Shown here one piece after another: positions 43,114 to 51,157 of a stretch of 64,000 nucleotides of DNA (positions are counted from its first letter, which is position 1; each line of letters begins with the position of its first letter). Under the pieces are notes generated by a model. That model had not been told where the DNA came from. It saw nothing but the letters and a program-made list of their open reading frames with translations, and made no database searches. The position numbers and the translations under genes are program-made. Source of the stretch: Streptomyces ureilyticus (GTDB lineage Bacteria; Actinomycetota; Actinomycetes; Streptomycetales; Streptomycetaceae); NCBI RefSeq assembly GCF_011045025.1, contig NZ_JAAKZX010000017.1, positions 19,831 to 83,830 on the forward strand. Reading direction: 5' to 3'.

Positions 43114-44289
43114 TCACCGATGAGCGGCCAGCACTGCCGCGAGGCCCTCTTGTAGGTCTTTGACGAAATACTCGGGAACCTCCAGCGACGGGAAATGTCC
43201 CCCTTTCTCGGGCGTCCTCCAACGTACGATCTGCCGGAACCGCTCCTGTGCCCAGGCGCGCGGAGTGCGCGACTCGATGTCGCGGGGATACATGGTGATT
43301 GCTGACGGGACGTCGACCCGAAGGTCGGGGTCGAGCGAGTTGGGGCTTTCGTAGTAAATGCGGGCCGCCGATGCGCCGGTCCGCGTCAGCCAATACAGGG
43401 TGACGTCGTCAAGAATTCTGTCTCTGGAGATCGTCTCGAACGGGCTGTCTTCGGTGTCCGACCACTCGGCGAACTTGTCGAGGATCCAGGCCAGAAGCCC
43501 GACCGGTGAGTCGACGAGCGAGTAGCCGATGGTCTGCGGTCGGGTCGCCTGCTGCTTCGCGTACGCCCGGTGGTGGCGCCAGAAATCGCGGGTTTCCTCG
43601 GCCCACTTGCGCTCAATCGCCGTCAGCCCGTCCGTGGTCAACCCGGGCGGTGCCAACGCGAGTGTTGTGTGGATGCCGAGAACGTGCGCCGGGAACCGGC
43701 CGCCGAGAACCGTGGTGACATTGCCTCCCCAGTCGCCGCCGTGGGCTACGAATTTGCTGTAGCCGAGCCGTCCCATCAGTTCCACCCATGCGGCCGCGAT
43801 CTTTTCGACTCCCCACCCGGTGGTGGCCGGCTTGTCGCTGTAACCAAAACCTGGCAGTGACGGGACCACGACGTGGAACGCCGGCGCGTCTGCGTCTTTC
43901 GGATCTGCCAGCTCGTCTACGACATCGATGAACTCGGCAACGCTGCCTGGCCAGCCGTGCGTCAGGATCAGAGGAGTGGCGTCTGCGCGCGCGGATCGGC
44001 GGTGCAGGAAGTGGATTCCCAGATCATCAATGGTCGTGCGGAACTGGCCGATCCGGTTCAGGCGCTCTTCGAAGTACCGCCAGTTGTACCCGGTGCGCCA
44101 GTAGTTCACGACATCGACGAGGTCGGCGAGTGGAACGCCCTGTTCCCATCGGCGAGGGTCGGGCGCGGCGCGATACACCGTCTCGGCCTCCGGTAGCCGC
44201 GCCGCGGCCAGTCGCGCGCGTAGATCGTCGAGGTCGGCGTCGGTCGCGTGGGCTTCAAATGCTTGCACGTCGCTGGTTGGACGGAGCAT
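43114..44289 (-). CDS. epoxide hydrolase, EHN-domain alpha/beta hydrolase
   Basis: 391 residues with the N-terminal EHN lid region (YWRTGYNWRYFEERLNRI) followed by the hydrolase core: oxyanion motif LTHGWPGSVAEFI, nucleophile Asp in VAHGGDWGGNV, lid Tyr candidates in ARIYYESPNS, and the catalytic His in PEKGGHFPSLE. It converts an epoxide to a diol in the microsomal-type manner. GC content here and in the next gene looks slightly lower than in neighbours. It diverges from the CGNR regulator gene over a 102-bp gap with two AACCG dyads. Confidence 0.93.
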   Translation of the reverse strand: MLRPTSDVQAFEAHATDADLDDLRARLAAARLPEAETVYRAAPDPRRWEQGVPLADLVDVVNYWRTGYNWRYFEERLNRIGQFRTTIDDLGIHFLHRRSARADATPLILTHGWPGSVAEFIDVVDELADPKDADAPAFHVVVPSLPGFGYSDKPATTGWGVEKIAAAWVELMGRLGYSKFVAHGGDWGGNVTTVLGGRFPAHVLGIHTTLALAPPGLTTDGLTAIERKWAEETRDFWRHHRAYAKQQATRPQTIGYSLVDSPVGLLAWILDKFAEWSDTEDSPFETISRDRILDDVTLYWLTRTGASAARIYYESPNSLDPDLRVDVPSAITMYPRDIESRTPRAWAQERFRQIVRWRTPEKGGHFPSLEVPEYFVKDLQEGLAAVLAAHR

Positions 44290-44330
44290 GACACCTCCTG
44301 GCCATCGCGGAACCGGCTACGGAAATCGCG

Positions 44331-44347
44331 AACCGGCTAAGACGGTT
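44331..44347. promoter_or_regulatory. AACCG-type operator 1
   Basis: AACCGGCTAAGACGGTT: arms AACCG/CGGTT around 7 bp. A near-identical copy lies 42 bp to the right, about four helical turns. A partial copy, AACCGGCTACGG, is at 44311. Confidence 0.65.
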
Positions 44348-44372
44348 CTAGCAGGCCTCCACGCCGGCGAGC

Positions 44373-44389
44373 AACCAGCTAAGGTGGTT
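44373..44389. promoter_or_regulatory. AACCG-type operator 2
   Basis: AACCAGCTAAGGTGGTT: arms AACCA/TGGTT around 7 bp, with GCTAAG shared with copy 1. It ends 2 bp before the CGNR regulator ATG at 44392, so it could also repress that gene. Confidence 0.65.
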
Positions 44390-44391
44390 CC

Positions 44392-44967
44392 ATGCCTGCT
44401 GGGTTCCCCGACTTTCGCCTCGGTAGCGTGCTGGCGACCAGCTTCACGGCGACCTTGACGGAGCGTCAGGGCGACGCTGTGGAGCGAATTCCCACGCCGC
44501 ACCGACTCGTCGACTGGCTGGCAGTGAACGGCCTCGCCGTGGACTCCTGCACCACTGCCCAGCTCGACCTCGCTCGGGAACTGAGGGAGTCGATTCACGC
44601 CGCCGCGACAGCGGCCGCGATCCAGGACGCTCTCCCTGCGTCTGCTGTCCACGTCATCAATGACTGCAGCATTCAGGGTCGGGCCGCGGCGATCCTGACG
44701 CCCGAGGGCAAGCGGCGATGGCGGCTCAGCTCGGCTTCCTGCGTGGAAGACGCCCTCAGCGTGATAGCCGCCGACGCGATCAGCATCATCGCAGGCGAAC
44801 GAGACGGAAAACTGGCCTTGTGTGCGTCACCAACCTGCAAGGCCGCCTTCTTCGACACCAGCCAAAGCCGCACCCGCAAATGGTGCGACATGAATACGTG
44901 CGGGAATCGTCAGAAGAAGGCGCGCTTCCATGCCAAACAGCGCAAAAACCCCAGATCGGTGGAGTGA
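44392..44967 (+). CDS. CGNR zinc-finger regulator (ABATE domain)
   Basis: 191 residues: an N-terminal stress-sensing ABATE-like region (PTPHRLVDWLAVNGLAVDSC) and a C-terminal zinc finger with CASPTCKAAFFDTSQ and KWCDMNTCGNRQKKARFHAK; the CGNR tetrad is intact. Such proteins are putative DNA-binding regulators. Adjacent dyads overlap its start, and it diverges from an epoxide hydrolase gene, so it probably controls that gene and itself. ATG 44392 fits the family length. Confidence 0.9.
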   Translation: MPAGFPDFRLGSVLATSFTATLTERQGDAVERIPTPHRLVDWLAVNGLAVDSCTTAQLDLARELRESIHAAATAAAIQDALPASAVHVINDCSIQGRAAAILTPEGKRRWRLSSASCVEDALSVIAADAISIIAGERDGKLALCASPTCKAAFFDTSQSRTRKWCDMNTCGNRQKKARFHAKQRKNPRSVE

Positions 44968-45034
44968 TCGTTGCCTGGGTATACACAAGTGAGTACGCCC
45001 AGCGGATGCCGTCCGACCTGTAAGGTCGACACAC

Positions 45035-45439
45035 ATGACGGCAGAGTCACCGGCGCAGACCGTGCAACGCCTGTTCCCACTGCTTGCCGAGGGAAAGAGT
45101 GCGGAGGCGGCGGCGCTGTTCGCCGACTCGGTGTCGTTCTCCATCCCGCACCCGCCGGGCATTCCGTGGGTACCGGAGGTCGACTCGGCGGACGGCATGC
45201 GGACATTCTTCGAGCTGCTGCAGACCCATGTGCAAGCCAAGGAGTTCGACCTCCGCCAGGTCATCGCCGAGGGCGACGATGTGGTGCTCATCGGGCGCAT
45301 GGTCTCCGAGGTCAAGAAGACGGGCCGGGACATCGACACCGCGTTCGCCCTGCACGCCACGGTCCGGGACGGGCGCATCACCCGCTACCACCTCTACGAG
45401 GACACCTACGCCGTCGCCAAGGCCTACTTCGACGACTGA
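45035..45439 (+). CDS. SnoaL/ketosteroid-isomerase-like NTF2-fold protein
   Basis: 134 residues of the NTF2-like cone fold (AQTVQRLFPLLAEGKSAEAA, VIAEGDDVVLIGRM, HATVRDGRITRYHLYEDTY). The acidic pocket residues D/E near RYHLYED are typical. Known members are isomerases, cyclases or hydrolases of small hydrophobic compounds; many are uncharacterised. It converges with the LLM oxidoreductase gene at 45487. Confidence 0.82.
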   Translation: MTAESPAQTVQRLFPLLAEGKSAEAAALFADSVSFSIPHPPGIPWVPEVDSADGMRTFFELLQTHVQAKEFDLRQVIAEGDDVVLIGRMVSEVKKTGRDIDTAFALHATVRDGRITRYHLYEDTYAVAKAYFDD

Positions 45440-45486
45440 TCGTCCGGCGGGCTCGCTCAGCTCGTCTTTGAACCTGAAACCCAGCC

Positions 45487-46509
45487 TCAGCCCTCGCGCA
45501 GCTCCCGCACAATCGGCTCCCACACCTCGGCGTCGATGTCGTACGCGGTGTAGAACGACACCCGGTCGACCAGCGCCCCGTACCGGCCGCGGATCTCCGC
45601 CGCCACCCGCTCCGGCTCCGCCACCACCGCGAAGGCATGCAGCACCTCATCGTCGACGAGCCGCCCCATCACCTCCCACTTGTCCTCGCGCCGGGACGTC
45701 GACAACTCGTGCAGTTCGTCGCCGAGTTCGCCCCAGCCGTGCAGTTCCAGTACGCCTCGGTAGGCGGGCGTGCTCCCGTAGAAGGCGATCTGGCGCCGGG
45801 TGCCGTCCACGGCGCGGGCCATCTCCTCCTCCGTACGGCCCGTCGCGGTGAGGAGGAGATGGGAGACGGAGACGTCGCCGCGCGTGCGGCCCGACTTCGC
45901 CAGCCCGGCCTCGACGGTCGGCACGGTGACCTCCCGCAGATACCGCTCGGTGGTGAAGCCGTGGGCGAGGAGTCCGTCCGCCACCTCCCCGGCGACCCGG
46001 GTCATCGCCTCCCCGACGGCGGCCACGAAGACCTTCGGAGCGCCACCGGTAGCGGGCGGGGGAGAGAAGAAGGGGGACATGAGCGTGTGCGAGTAGAAGT
46101 CGCCTTGGAAGTTGAGCTTCTCGCCCTCGTTCCAGGCGGCCCAGATGGCCCGCAGCGCGCTGACGTATTCCCGCATACGGGCCGCGGGCCGGCTCCACGG
46201 CATCGAGAATCGCCGCTCGATGTGCGGCTTGATCTGGCTGCCGAGGCCGAGCGAGAAGCGGCCGCCGGAGTAGGTCTGCAAGTCGTGGGCGGTGTACGCG
46301 AGTTGCATGGGGGAGCGGGCGAAGGCCACCGTGATCGCCGTACCGACCTCGAGCCGGTCGGTGTGCTCGGCCGCGAGCAGCAGCGGCAGGAACGGGTCGT
46401 GCTTGGACTCCGAGGCCCACAGGCCGTCGTAGCCGGCCTTCTCGTGGTGCCGGGCCTCCTCGGCCACCTCGGCCGTGCCCCACACGTTCAGCTTTCCGTC
46501 GACCTTCAT
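45487..46509 (-). CDS. LLM-class F420-dependent oxidoreductase
   Basis: 340 residues of the actinobacterial TIGR03617-type LLM family (MKVDGKLNVWGTAEVAEEAR, LEVGTAITVAFARSPMQLAY, GRFSLGLGSQIKPHIERRFS). The SQIKPHIERR segment is characteristic of predicted F420 enzymes. It may reduce or oxidise a pathway intermediate. It overlaps the dehydrogenase stop by 4 bases (ATGA) and is the last gene of a three-gene minus operon starting at the crotonase at 48431. Confidence 0.9.
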   Translation of the reverse strand: MKVDGKLNVWGTAEVAEEARHHEKAGYDGLWASESKHDPFLPLLLAAEHTDRLEVGTAITVAFARSPMQLAYTAHDLQTYSGGRFSLGLGSQIKPHIERRFSMPWSRPAARMREYVSALRAIWAAWNEGEKLNFQGDFYSHTLMSPFFSPPPATGGAPKVFVAAVGEAMTRVAGEVADGLLAHGFTTERYLREVTVPTVEAGLAKSGRTRGDVSVSHLLLTATGRTEEEMARAVDGTRRQIAFYGSTPAYRGVLELHGWGELGDELHELSTSRREDKWEVMGRLVDDEVLHAFAVVAEPERVAAEIRGRYGALVDRVSFYTAYDIDAEVWEPIVRELREG

Positions 46510-47642
46510 GCGGATTCTCCCACCCTCTCCAAACCGATGCGCCGCGCGAGCAGTTCCCGGTGATACGCCGGATCGCCGAACAGCAGCTGTGACGTCTTGG
46601 CCCGCTTCAGATACAGATGGGCCGGATGCTCCCAGGTGAAGCCGATACCGCCGTGCACCTGGATGTTCTGCTCTGTCGCCTGTAGACAGGCGTCCGAGCA
46701 GAACGCCTTGGCCAGGCTCGCCACGGCGGGTAGCTCCGGATCCTCGCTCTCGGCGGCGAGCAGCGCGTAGTGCGCGGCGGCCCGCGCCGATTCCACCTCG
46801 AGGAGGACATCCGCGAGCAGATGCTTCACGGCCTGGAAGGAGCCGATGGGCCGCCCGAACTGGTGGCGCACCTTGGCGTACTCCACCGCCATGTCGAGCG
46901 CGCGCCCCGCGACCCCCACCTGTTCGGCCGCCAAGGCCACCGCGGCGCGGTCGAGTACCTCCGACGCCAGGTCCCAGCCGTCGCCGTGCGTACGCAGCCG
47001 GGTCGCCCGTACGTCGTGGTAGTCGAGGCGTGCCTGTCGGCGGGTCGGGTCCATCGTCGGCAGGGGGTCCCGGATCAGCCCGGCCGCATCGCCGTCCACC
47101 CAGAAGACGCCGATGCCGTCGCCGGTACGGGCCACGGTGAGCACGACATCCGCGCTCGCGCCGTCGAGTACGAAGGTCTTGTGGCCGCTGAGCAGCCAAC
47201 TCCCGGCCGATTCACGGGCGTTGAGGCTCACACCATCGGCATCCCAGCGCGCGGAGTCCTCCGTCAGCGCCACGGTCGCCACCAGTTCACCGGCGGCCAG
47301 CCCCGGCAGCAGCCGCTTGCGGGCCTCCTCGTCGTCGCAACGCAAGAGAAGCGTGGTCGCCAGCACGGCGGAGGCAAGGAACGGCGTACTGGTCAGCGCC
47401 CGTCCCAACTCCTCCATCACCACGCCCACTTCGACCGGCCCGCAGCCCGCGCCCCCGTACTCCTCGGGGATCGCAAGCCCCTGCAGACCCAACTCCGCGC
47501 CCGTCCGGCGCCACACCGCCCGGTCGAAGCCCTCCGGCGTCTCCATCAGTCGCCGCACCTCGGTCTCGGGCGAGGTGTCCGCCAGGAACGCCCGTACGGT
47601 GCGCCGCAGTTCCTCCTGCTCGTCGCTGAACGCGAAGTCCAT
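46506..47642 (-). CDS. acyl-CoA dehydrogenase, beta-type subunit
   Basis: 378 residues of the FTWEHPAHLY subclass (QVHGGIGFTWEHPAHLYLKR, then AKTSQLLFGDP). It has VALTEDSARWDADGV in place of EPGAGSD, and AAEQVGVAGRALD on the catalytic helix. Paralogues are at 20531 and 54151. Unlike those two it has no adjacent alpha-type gene; an alpha partner could come from 19042 or 55314. It is located between crotonase and LLM oxidoreductase genes. Confidence 0.9.
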   Translation of the reverse strand: MDFAFSDEQEELRRTVRAFLADTSPETEVRRLMETPEGFDRAVWRRTGAELGLQGLAIPEEYGGAGCGPVEVGVVMEELGRALTSTPFLASAVLATTLLLRCDDEEARKRLLPGLAAGELVATVALTEDSARWDADGVSLNARESAGSWLLSGHKTFVLDGASADVVLTVARTGDGIGVFWVDGDAAGLIRDPLPTMDPTRRQARLDYHDVRATRLRTHGDGWDLASEVLDRAAVALAAEQVGVAGRALDMAVEYAKVRHQFGRPIGSFQAVKHLLADVLLEVESARAAAHYALLAAESEDPELPAVASLAKAFCSDACLQATEQNIQVHGGIGFTWEHPAHLYLKRAKTSQLLFGDPAYHRELLARRIGLERVGESA

Positions 47643-47663
47643 GTGAACTCACTCCTCTCCGGT

Positions 47664-48431
47664 TCAGCGGCCGGCGCGCGCCGCGATGATCTTCTCGACG
47701 ATCGCGATGTGGTCCGGTGCGTGCATGCTGTCCCGCTCCGCGAGCAGAGCCGGTTCCAGTACGGCGGAGATGGCCTGCTCCAGGTGCAGGTTCACCGCCC
47801 GCTTGGTCTCGCGCAGCGCCTGCGCGGGCAGCGCGGCCAGCCGTCCGGCGAGATCCATGGCCTCGGCCCTGAGCTTGTCGTCCGGCACGACACGGTTGGC
47901 GATGCCCAGCCGGACCGCCTCCTGAGGGGACACGCGGTCGCCGAGGAACAGCAGCTCCTTGGCCCGGGTGAGGCCCACGAGCAGCGGCAGTACGAGTGCG
48001 CCGCCGTCCCCCGCGACCAGGCCGACTTGGACATGCGGATCCGCGATATGGGCGCCCTCGGCGATCAGTACGAGGTCGCTGAGCAGGGCGAGGCTGCAGC
48101 CGAGGCCGACAGCGGGCCCGTTCACCGCCGCGACGACCGGGAGCGGGCAGCGCACCATGCCGAGGATGATCCGCCGGGCCTCGTCGACGTTCTGCTCCCG
48201 GAAGGCGGGGTCCCGCTGGACGCGGGTCATGACCTCGAAGTTGCCGCCGGCGCTGAACGCCCGGCCGCGCCCGGTGAGTACGACCACCCGCGCGTCCGGA
48301 TCGGCCGCCACGTCGTCCCACACCGACGCGAGAGACGAATGGAGCTCCTCACTCGTCGAGTTGAGCTGGTCCGGCCGGTTCAGCTCGATCAGCCGGACCG
48401 GCCCGTGGGCCGTCACCACGAGATCCGTCAT
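47664..48431 (-). CDS. enoyl-CoA hydratase-like crotonase
   Basis: 255 residues. AFSAGGNFEVMTRV, AVNGPAVGLGCSLALLSDLV, then HVQVGLVAGDGGALVLPLLV and RAKELLFLGDRVS. The first catalytic Glu position is replaced (HVQVG), while the second Glu (KELLF) remains. The VGLVAGDGG pattern defines an actinobacterial crotonase subgroup of unproven reaction. ATG 48431 (MTDLVV) is preferred over GTG 48437. It diverges from another crotonase gene across a gap with an AT-rich element. Confidence 0.88.
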   Translation of the reverse strand: MTDLVVTAHGPVRLIELNRPDQLNSTSEELHSSLASVWDDVAADPDARVVVLTGRGRAFSAGGNFEVMTRVQRDPAFREQNVDEARRIILGMVRCPLPVVAAVNGPAVGLGCSLALLSDLVLIAEGAHIADPHVQVGLVAGDGGALVLPLLVGLTRAKELLFLGDRVSPQEAVRLGIANRVVPDDKLRAEAMDLAGRLAALPAQALRETKRAVNLHLEQAISAVLEPALLAERDSMHAPDHIAIVEKIIAARAGR

Positions 48432-48466
48432 CGCCACCGCCCAGCACTCAGGAAACAGTCAGTAGA

Positions 48467-48488
48467 GTTGAATGCTATAACTATTTAG
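48467..48488. promoter_or_regulatory. AT-rich element in crotonase/crotonase gap
   Basis: GTTGAATG directly followed by CTATAACTATTTAG (48475-48488). It combines the TGAATG box and the AACTAT box of the regulon in one short stretch, between two divergent genes 101 bp apart. Confidence 0.55.
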
Positions 48489-48532
48489 AGCTGACTGGGA
48501 ACCGTCACGGTGATCGACCGCGGAGGACGCGC

Positions 48533-49399
48533 ATGCCGGAGCAGGAGTACGAGACCGTACGAGCCGAAGTGGCGGACCGCATCCTCACCGTCACCCTCAA
48601 CCGGCCCGAGAAGCTGAACGCCTTCAACCCGCAGATGATGGCCGACCTGCTCGACATCTTCGACTCCGCGGACACCGACGACGACGTACGCGTGATCGTC
48701 GTGACCGGCGCCGGACGCGGCTTCTGCGCGGGCGCCGACGTCAGCTCCGGCGGCACGTCCTTCGACCACCGCAAGGCGGGCGCCAGGCATCGGGACACCG
48801 GGGGTCGGGTCGCCCTGCGGCTGTTCTCCTGCACCAAGCCGGTCATCGCCGCGATCAACGGCCCGGCGGCGGGCGTCGGCGCCAGCATGACCCTGCCCAT
48901 GGACATCCGGCTGGCGTCGACCAAGGCGAAGTTCGGCTTCGTCTTCGCGCGCCGCGGCATCGTGCCGGAGTCCGCCGCGAGCTGGTTCCTGCCGCGGGCC
49001 GTGGGTATGCAGCGGGCCATGGAATGGGTGGCGACGGGCCGCGTCTTCGGCCCCGACGAGGCGCTGGCCGCCGGCCTGGTCCGCTCCGTCCACCCGCCGG
49101 AGGAACTGCTCCCGGCGGCGTACGAACTCGCCCGTGAGATCGCCGAGAACACCTCCGCGATCTCGGTCGCCCTCTCGCGCCAGATGATGTGGCGGATGCT
49201 CGGCGAGCCCCACCCGATGACCGCGCACCGCCTCGACTCGCGGATCATGAGCCAGATCGGTGGCGGCCCGGACCCCGTAGAGGGCGTCGAGTCCTTCCTC
49301 GCCAAACGCCCGCCCGAGTTCCCGGGCCGGGTCAGCAAGGACATGCCCTCCGTCTACCCCTGGTGGCAGGAGGAGGAGTTCCGGCCCTTCGGGGAGTAG
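48533..49399 (+). CDS. enoyl-CoA hydratase/isomerase family protein
   Basis: 288 residues, about 30 longer than simple crotonases because of a C-terminal tail (DMPSVYPWWQEEEFRPFGE). GFCAGADVSSGG and AINGPAAGVGASMTLPMDIR give the oxyanion hole, FARRGIVPESAASWFLPRA the active-site helix, and RAMEWVATG retains Glu at the second catalytic position. The FARRGIVPE pattern is typical of an actinobacterial subgroup found in alicyclic and steroid catabolism. It is followed 28 bp later by the GMC gene, in one operon. Confidence 0.9.
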   Translation: MPEQEYETVRAEVADRILTVTLNRPEKLNAFNPQMMADLLDIFDSADTDDDVRVIVVTGAGRGFCAGADVSSGGTSFDHRKAGARHRDTGGRVALRLFSCTKPVIAAINGPAAGVGASMTLPMDIRLASTKAKFGFVFARRGIVPESAASWFLPRAVGMQRAMEWVATGRVFGPDEALAAGLVRSVHPPEELLPAAYELAREIAENTSAISVALSRQMMWRMLGEPHPMTAHRLDSRIMSQIGGGPDPVEGVESFLAKRPPEFPGRVSKDMPSVYPWWQEEEFRPFGE

Positions 49400-49427
49400 C
49401 ACCAGTCATTGAGCGCCAGGAGACGAG

Positions 49428-51029
49428 ATGACGACGTACGACTACATCGTGGTGGGCGCGGGCTCGGCGGGCTGCGTACTCGCCAATCGCCTCTCCGAGG
49501 ACCCGAAGACATCCGTGCTGCTGATCGAGGCGGGCGGCCGGGACACGACTCCGCTGATCAAGATGCCCAAGGGATTCGGCAAGCTCCTGGGCGATCCGCG
49601 GTACGCCTGGCACTACCCCGTCCAACCGGTCGGCCCGACCCGCCGGGTCGAACACTGGGTGCGCGGCAAGGCCCTCGGCGGATCGAGTTCCGTCAACGGC
49701 ATGGTCTACAACCGCGGAGACCGCGCCGACTACGACGAACTGGAGCGCCTCGGAAACCCCGGCTGGGGCTGGGACACCATGCTGCCGGTCTTCAAGAAGA
49801 TCGAGGACAACGCCCTCGGCGCCTCCGAACTCCGGGGCGCGGGCGGCCCGTTGCACATCTCCACTGCGGCGAAACCGGAGCCGCTGTGCGAGGAGGCGAT
49901 TGCCGCAGGGACCGGACTGGGCTGGCAGCGGACCGACGACCTCAACACGGGCGACGGTGAACGCATCGGGTACGCCATGGCCACCATCAAGAACGGGCAG
50001 CGGTTCAGCGCCGCGCGCGCCTTTCTGCACCCGGTCGAGGACCGGCCGAACCTGACCGTGTCGGTGGACACCCTCGTGACGAAAGTCCTGATCGAGAAGG
50101 GCAGGGCCGTCGGCGTACGGACCCGCAGCGCGGGCCAGAAGACCGACATCCGTGCCCGACGCGAAGTGATCCTCTCCGCCGGCAGCATCGCCACGCCGAA
50201 GATCCTCCAGTTGTCCGGCATCGGCCCGGCCGAGACTCTCAAGGAGGCGGGCGTCGACGTCCTGGTGGACAGACCGCACGTAGGCGGCCGGATGCGCGAA
50301 CACCGGTGCTTCGTCGTCCAGTACCGACTGAAGGACAACCTCGGCTACAACAAGGCACTGAGCACCCCGCTGCGGCAGGCGTTTTCGGGAGCGAAGTACC
50401 TGGCGACCCGCCGTGGACCGCTCGCCGCTCCCGCCTTCGACGTCATCGGCTTCTTCAAGTCCCGCCCCGAACTCGCCCGCCCGGACGCGCAATTGCTGAT
50501 CGCGCCGGTCTCCCTCATGCCGGAGATCCCCGGTAAGGAGACCGGCGTGGAGCGCGAGCCCGGCGTGATGGGCCTCGGCTACATCCTCCGCCCCACCGCC
50601 GAAGGCAGCCTGCACATCACCTCGGCCGACCCCGAAGCGCCGCTCACGATCACGGCGAACTACTACGGGTCCGACCACGACCGAACCGTCGGAACGGCCC
50701 TCTTCCGCAGAATGCGCGAACTCTTCGAAACCGAGCCCATCGCCGGACGAATCATGGCCGAAACGCTACCCGGGACCGCCGTCCACGACGACCAGGAGAT
50801 CATCGACGCGGGCCTCGACCACGGGCGCTGCGGCTACCACGCCATCGGCACCTGCGCGATGGGCCCGGCCGAGGACGATGCCGTCGATGCCCGCCTGCGT
50901 GTACGCGGTGTCGATGGCCTGCGGGTCGTCGACTGCTCGGTCATGCCGACCATGGTGTCGGGCAATCTCAACGGGCCCATCATGGCCATGGCCTGGCACG
51001 CTGCCGACCTCATCCGCCACGGAAGCTGA
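49428..51029 (+). CDS. GMC-family FAD oxidoreductase (alcohol oxidase/dehydrogenase)
   Basis: 533 residues. FAD-binding [19 protein letters not shown] at the N-terminus, [14 protein letters not shown] signature, and a C-terminal active site [13 protein letters not shown] with His plus [17 protein letters not shown] carrying the paired Asn. Family enzymes oxidise alcohols (choline, long-chain alcohols, terpenoid alcohols) to aldehydes. Within this cluster it could oxidise the alcohol formed by a hydroxylase, feeding the aldehyde dehydrogenase at 29688 (inference). No signal peptide. Confidence 0.93.
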   Translation: MTTYDYIVVGAGSAGCVLANRLSEDPKTSVLLIEAGGRDTTPLIKMPKGFGKLLGDPRYAWHYPVQPVGPTRRVEHWVRGKALGGSSSVNGMVYNRGDRADYDELERLGNPGWGWDTMLPVFKKIEDNALGASELRGAGGPLHISTAAKPEPLCEEAIAAGTGLGWQRTDDLNTGDGERIGYAMATIKNGQRFSAARAFLHPVEDRPNLTVSVDTLVTKVLIEKGRAVGVRTRSAGQKTDIRARREVILSAGSIATPKILQLSGIGPAETLKEAGVDVLVDRPHVGGRMREHRCFVVQYRLKDNLGYNKALSTPLRQAFSGAKYLATRRGPLAAPAFDVIGFFKSRPELARPDAQLLIAPVSLMPEIPGKETGVEREPGVMGLGYILRPTAEGSLHITSADPEAPLTITANYYGSDHDRTVGTALFRRMRELFETEPIAGRIMAETLPGTAVHDDQEIIDAGLDHGRCGYHAIGTCAMGPAEDDAVDARLRVRGVDGLRVVDCSVMPTMVSGNLNGPIMAMAWHAADLIRHGS

Positions 51030-51113
51030 AACCTGACCGCCTCCTGACAGAATCAGGAGATCTGTCCGAAACATTGTCGTAGTTTCGCCGAAGTGTTAGC
51101 GTCCGGACGACGT

Positions 51114-51127
51114 CATTCAGTTGAATG
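51114..51127. promoter_or_regulatory. perfect dyad CATTCA-GT-TGAATG
   Basis: A 14-bp inverted repeat 30 bp upstream of ATG 51158, followed by the AT-rich CGTTAAACC. It is the fully symmetrical form of the TGAATG/CATTCA box seen near most AT-rich elements in the cluster. Confidence 0.55.
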
Positions 51128-51157
51128 CGTTAAACCATTCCGCCCTGGACGGTGACC

